64,000 bases of DNA from Sphingobacteriia bacterium. GTDB taxonomy: Bacteria; Pseudomonadota; Alphaproteobacteria; Rickettsiales; 33-17. Shown piece after piece: positions 61,942 to 64,000 of this stretch. Below the pieces are notes generated by a model. The model was not told the origin of the DNA. It searched no databases and was given only the letters and a program-made list of their open reading frames with translations. Where the stretch lies: the NCBI GenBank assembly GCA_017304685.1, contig JAFKLR010000003.1, positions 434,001 to 498,000 on the forward strand, in the 5' to 3' direction. Made by a program: the position numbers and the translations under genes. Numbering within the stretch: the stretch's first letter is position 1; each line of letters begins with the position of its first letter.

Positions 61942-62715
61942 TTATTTAAACTGCTCATTAAGTATACGTTCTTCAAGAGAATGTTCAGGATCGAATAGTA
62001 ATTTAATGTCTTTTGTACGATCTAAATAAATTTTAGCGTTTAAAACATCTCTATATTCTATAAAGTCAGCACTTATCCCAACTGGCCTTTTTTCATGGTT
62101 TAGAATCTCTACTTCCACTTCGGAAGTATCAGGAATTAGGGCGCAACTCCATCGTTTTGGTCTATAAGGATTAAGGGCAGTTAAAGCAAGAATATTTGCT
62201 TCTAATGGTATAATAGGTCCGCCAGCTGAAAAGTTATAAGCACTGCTTCCGGCTGGAGTTGAAATTAATATTCCATCACCTACCATTTGCTCTAATTTAA
62301 CCTTATTGTTAATTGAAATTTTTAGATGTGCTGATTGATTTGTTTGGCGGAAAAGTGCTACTTCATTTATGGCTAAAGCATCATTTTTGTTATTATTTAT
62401 ATCAACAATTTCCATTTTTAATGGATGTAAAGCAGTTAATTCAGCTTCTTCTATACGCTTAATTAAATTATCAGGTGAAAACTGATTCATTAAAAATCCT
62501 ACGGTGCCTGCATTTAAGCCAAAAAACCGATGCGGTAACTTTATATATTTGTGTAATATGTGAAGCATAAAACCATCACCGCCAATTACTACTATAATGA
62601 CTTCTTCTTTTGTAATTCCAGGTTCTTCAAATATTAAAGATGGGTTATGCTGTTTTATTAGATTTAGAGCTTCTTGTGCAGTAGGGGAAGTATCAGCGAT
62701 ACAATGTATTTTCAT
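61942..62715 (-). CDS. nadK: NAD kinase
   Basis: 257 aa. It phosphorylates NAD to NADP. Motifs: VVIGGDGFML (GGDG 45-48), the FGLNAGTVGFLMN substrate segment, the conserved AINEVALFR (NE motif) and GDGILISTPAGSSAYNFSAGGPI glycine-rich region. Length fits the short alphaproteobacterial form. Just upstream of the gene (on the minus strand) lies the periplasmic protease, 41 bases apart and in the same direction, so possibly co-transcribed. Confidence 0.95.
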   Translation of the reverse strand: MKIHCIADTSPTAQEALNLIKQHNPSLIFEEPGITKEEVIIVVIGGDGFMLHILHKYIKLPHRFFGLNAGTVGFLMNQFSPDNLIKRIEEAELTALHPLKMEIVDINNNKNDALAINEVALFRQTNQSAHLKISINNKVKLEQMVGDGILISTPAGSSAYNFSAGGPIIPLEANILALTALNPYRPKRWSCALIPDTSEVEVEILNHEKRPVGISADFIEYRDVLNAKIYLDRTKDIKLLFDPEHSLEERILNEQFK

Positions 62716-62756
62716 AATAAATTTATTTAATAATGTACTAGGTAATTATAATCGCT

Positions 62757-63500
62757 TTATTTTTTTATGCAATGAATGTTAACAATAAAATCCTTTGCGA
62801 CTAAATCAGGACGCATGTTATTATAAGTACTTAAATTTTGAGCAGGAGTATAGGGTATTTTTAAAACTTTTAATAATGCTTCCAGTACTTCGCTTCTAAT
62901 AGCTAAACCTTGTTTATCAACTACTTTGTCATTCAAATATCTTGTAATTTTTCCTTGAACAATTCCTATAATGTTACCATTTCCGTCAAGTAATGGCCCA
63001 CCAGAATTTCCATGATTTATAGTTTCAACAGTAAATTCAATTAATTTGGTTGCATCTTGATAGTCATAGCTTGTAATAAATACATTTATTAAATTATATA
63101 AGCCTGTTTCACCTCTTTCTAGTGGATAGCCCATTACATACACCATATCACCTTTTTGTATCGAAGAAGTATTTTGCCTTATAGTTGCAATTTTTTTGGG
63201 GGAAGCAGAAGCACGTAAAATAGCCAGATCAAGGTTTTTATCAAATGCAACTAATTCCAAGGGTGAAGGTTCTATAGCGCCACGAGCGCTATAATTAACG
63301 CAGTTTTCAATTACGTGATAATTTGTAACAACATGAACATTATTAACAAAAAAGCCTGTTCCACTTGAAACATTATAAGTACCTTGAGATAAATTGCGGA
63401 ATCTTACTCTATCCCATTCAGTAGTAACTTTAGTTTCGGAATAAGCATTTACCGAGTTAAAAATAATAAATAATATAATAAATAACTGTTTTTTATGCAT
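62757..63500 (-). CDS. Exported trypsin-like serine protease (S1C type, no PDZ)
   Basis: 247 aa. Signal peptide (LFIILFIIFNSVNAYS, cleavage after ~19). The catalytic triad is intact: H62 in VVTNYHVIENC, D91 in KNLDLAILRA, S166 in NHGNSGGPLLDGNGN. It looks like the protease domain of DegP/HtrA without PDZ domains; the rest of the protein ends 80 residues later. Periplasmic, likely a quality-control or processing protease. Ends 41 bases before nadK in the same direction. Confidence 0.9.
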   Translation of the reverse strand: MHKKQLFIILFIIFNSVNAYSETKVTTEWDRVRFRNLSQGTYNVSSGTGFFVNNVHVVTNYHVIENCVNYSARGAIEPSPLELVAFDKNLDLAILRASASPKKIATIRQNTSSIQKGDMVYVMGYPLERGETGLYNLINVFITSYDYQDATKLIEFTVETINHGNSGGPLLDGNGNIIGIVQGKITRYLNDKVVDKQGLAIRSEVLEALLKVLKIPYTPAQNLSTYNNMRPDLVAKDFIVNIHCIKK

Positions 63501-63587
63501 AAAATTAATAAAAATTACGAAAAAGTAAATTTATTAATTAATTATACAATAGTTTAATTTATTATACAATTCTAAGGAGTAGCTTTT

Positions 63588-64000
63588 TTAATGAGCGCCA
63601 CTTAATGCCTTGTTTTTTATAGATTTATTATTATCTGTTACTAATCCACGAAATGTAATATAATTTTGTGGCATTTGATTAACTTTTTGTTTTTTCATAA
63701 ATTTAAGTTGATACCTATTTTCTTCTTCTATTAAATTTTTAATAGACAATTTAGAAATTTCATCTAAATCACTTTTAAAATGTTCAAGAAATTTCTCTAA
63801 TAAATGTCTATTTTGAAGTGAAAAATATATATAGTTAGTCTTATTATCTGACAGTGTTCTTTTCGAATCTCCAGCAATAGCAATTATTCCTTTAAAAATA
63901 TCAGGATATGTGAACCCATAATTTTTACTAAAATTATCTATCATAAAGTTTAGGTAATAATAATACGTACAATATCTTTCATAAAAATTTTCAGACTTGT
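63588..64000 (-). CDS. Unknown protein, 5' end outside the window
   Basis: The frame is open from the right edge of the window (64000) to the stop at 63588; an ATG at 63944 exists, but the frame continues upstream (KSENFYERYCTYYYYLNF) without a stop, so the gene probably starts beyond the window. The visible ~135 residues are polar with no recognised motif or membrane helix. Function unknown. Confidence 0.55.
   Translation of the reverse strand, partial: KSENFYERYCTYYYYLNFMIDNFSKNYGFTYPDIFKGIIAIAGDSKRTLSDNKTNYIYFSLQNRHLLEKFLEHFKSDLDEISKLSIKNLIEEENRYQLKFMKKQKVNQMPQNYITFRGLVTDNNKSIKNKALSGAH

Overview
This is a very AT-rich bacterial chromosome segment. It combines LPS genes (lpxD, fabZ, lpxA, kdsD, lptC/A/B), peptidoglycan-active enzymes, flagellar basal-body genes (fliF, fliG, fliH), a divK-pleD pair, an NDUFA9-type protein and many ankyrin, TPR, LRR-like and coiled-coil proteins typical of host-associated bacteria. 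The best inference is an alphaproteobacterium of the order Rickettsiales with flagellar genes and LPS, closest in gene style to Midichloriaceae/Jidaibacter-like lineages. The species cannot be fixed from the sequence alone. No rRNA, CRISPR array, prophage or transposase was seen. Four tRNA genes are present (Asp-GTC, Val-TAC, Thr-CGT, Leu-CAG), all with encoded CCA ends.

Layout. 1-9.8 kb: a truncated membrane-protein gene, an unknown membrane protein, radA, a large ankyrin protein, an unknown, a short-type transaldolase, xerC, and convergent to xerC a membrane protein with a Ulp1/C48-like cysteine-protease signature. 10-15.2 kb: a compact flagellar/second-messenger operon, fliF-fliG-fliH-divK-pleD. 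15.3-22.5 kb: unknown and probably lineage-specific genes around tRNA-Asp and a histidine phosphatase. 22.7-30.5 kb: tRNA-Val, HU, a lytic transglycosylase, tRNA-Thr, a protein with nuclear-localisation-like motifs, an NDUFA9-like dehydrogenase-fold protein, a TPR protein, tRNA-Leu and rnd. 29.4-33.6 kb: kdsD-lptC-lptA, then lptB, separated by an opposite-strand LRR-like gene. 33.6-42.2 kb: a large acidic membrane-anchored unknown, rnhB, two tandem Bcr/CflA-type MFS exporters and two tandem tail-anchored paralogues.

The most unusual stretch is 40-47 kb. It holds a PP2C phosphatase whose FDGHGG metal-binding segment has moved from its usual place near the N-terminus to the C-terminal side of the domain. 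Next to it are two tandem D-amino-acid-oxidase-like proteins in which the normally C-terminal substrate/FAD block precedes the Rossmann segment, a circular permutation. One keeps the GxGxxG motif; the other has lost it and looks like an exported pseudoenzyme. Several near-perfect long palindromes occur here, one of them inside a coding sequence.

48.5-64 kb: groES-groEL with an RpoH-like promoter, a coiled-coil protein, an SH3-NlpC/P60 peptidase, lpxD-fabZ-lpxA, an unknown with a possible paralogue at 18 kb, a second ankyrin protein, tgt, a class A beta-lactamase-like protein, a DUF3800 protein, nadK, a trypsin-like periplasmic protease, and a gene cut by the window end. Core genes carry out lipid A/Kdo supply and LPS export, chaperoning, tRNA modification, recombination and flagellar assembly. 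Between nearly every pair of core genes sits a single lineage-specific gene that may act on a eukaryotic host; this last point is inference.
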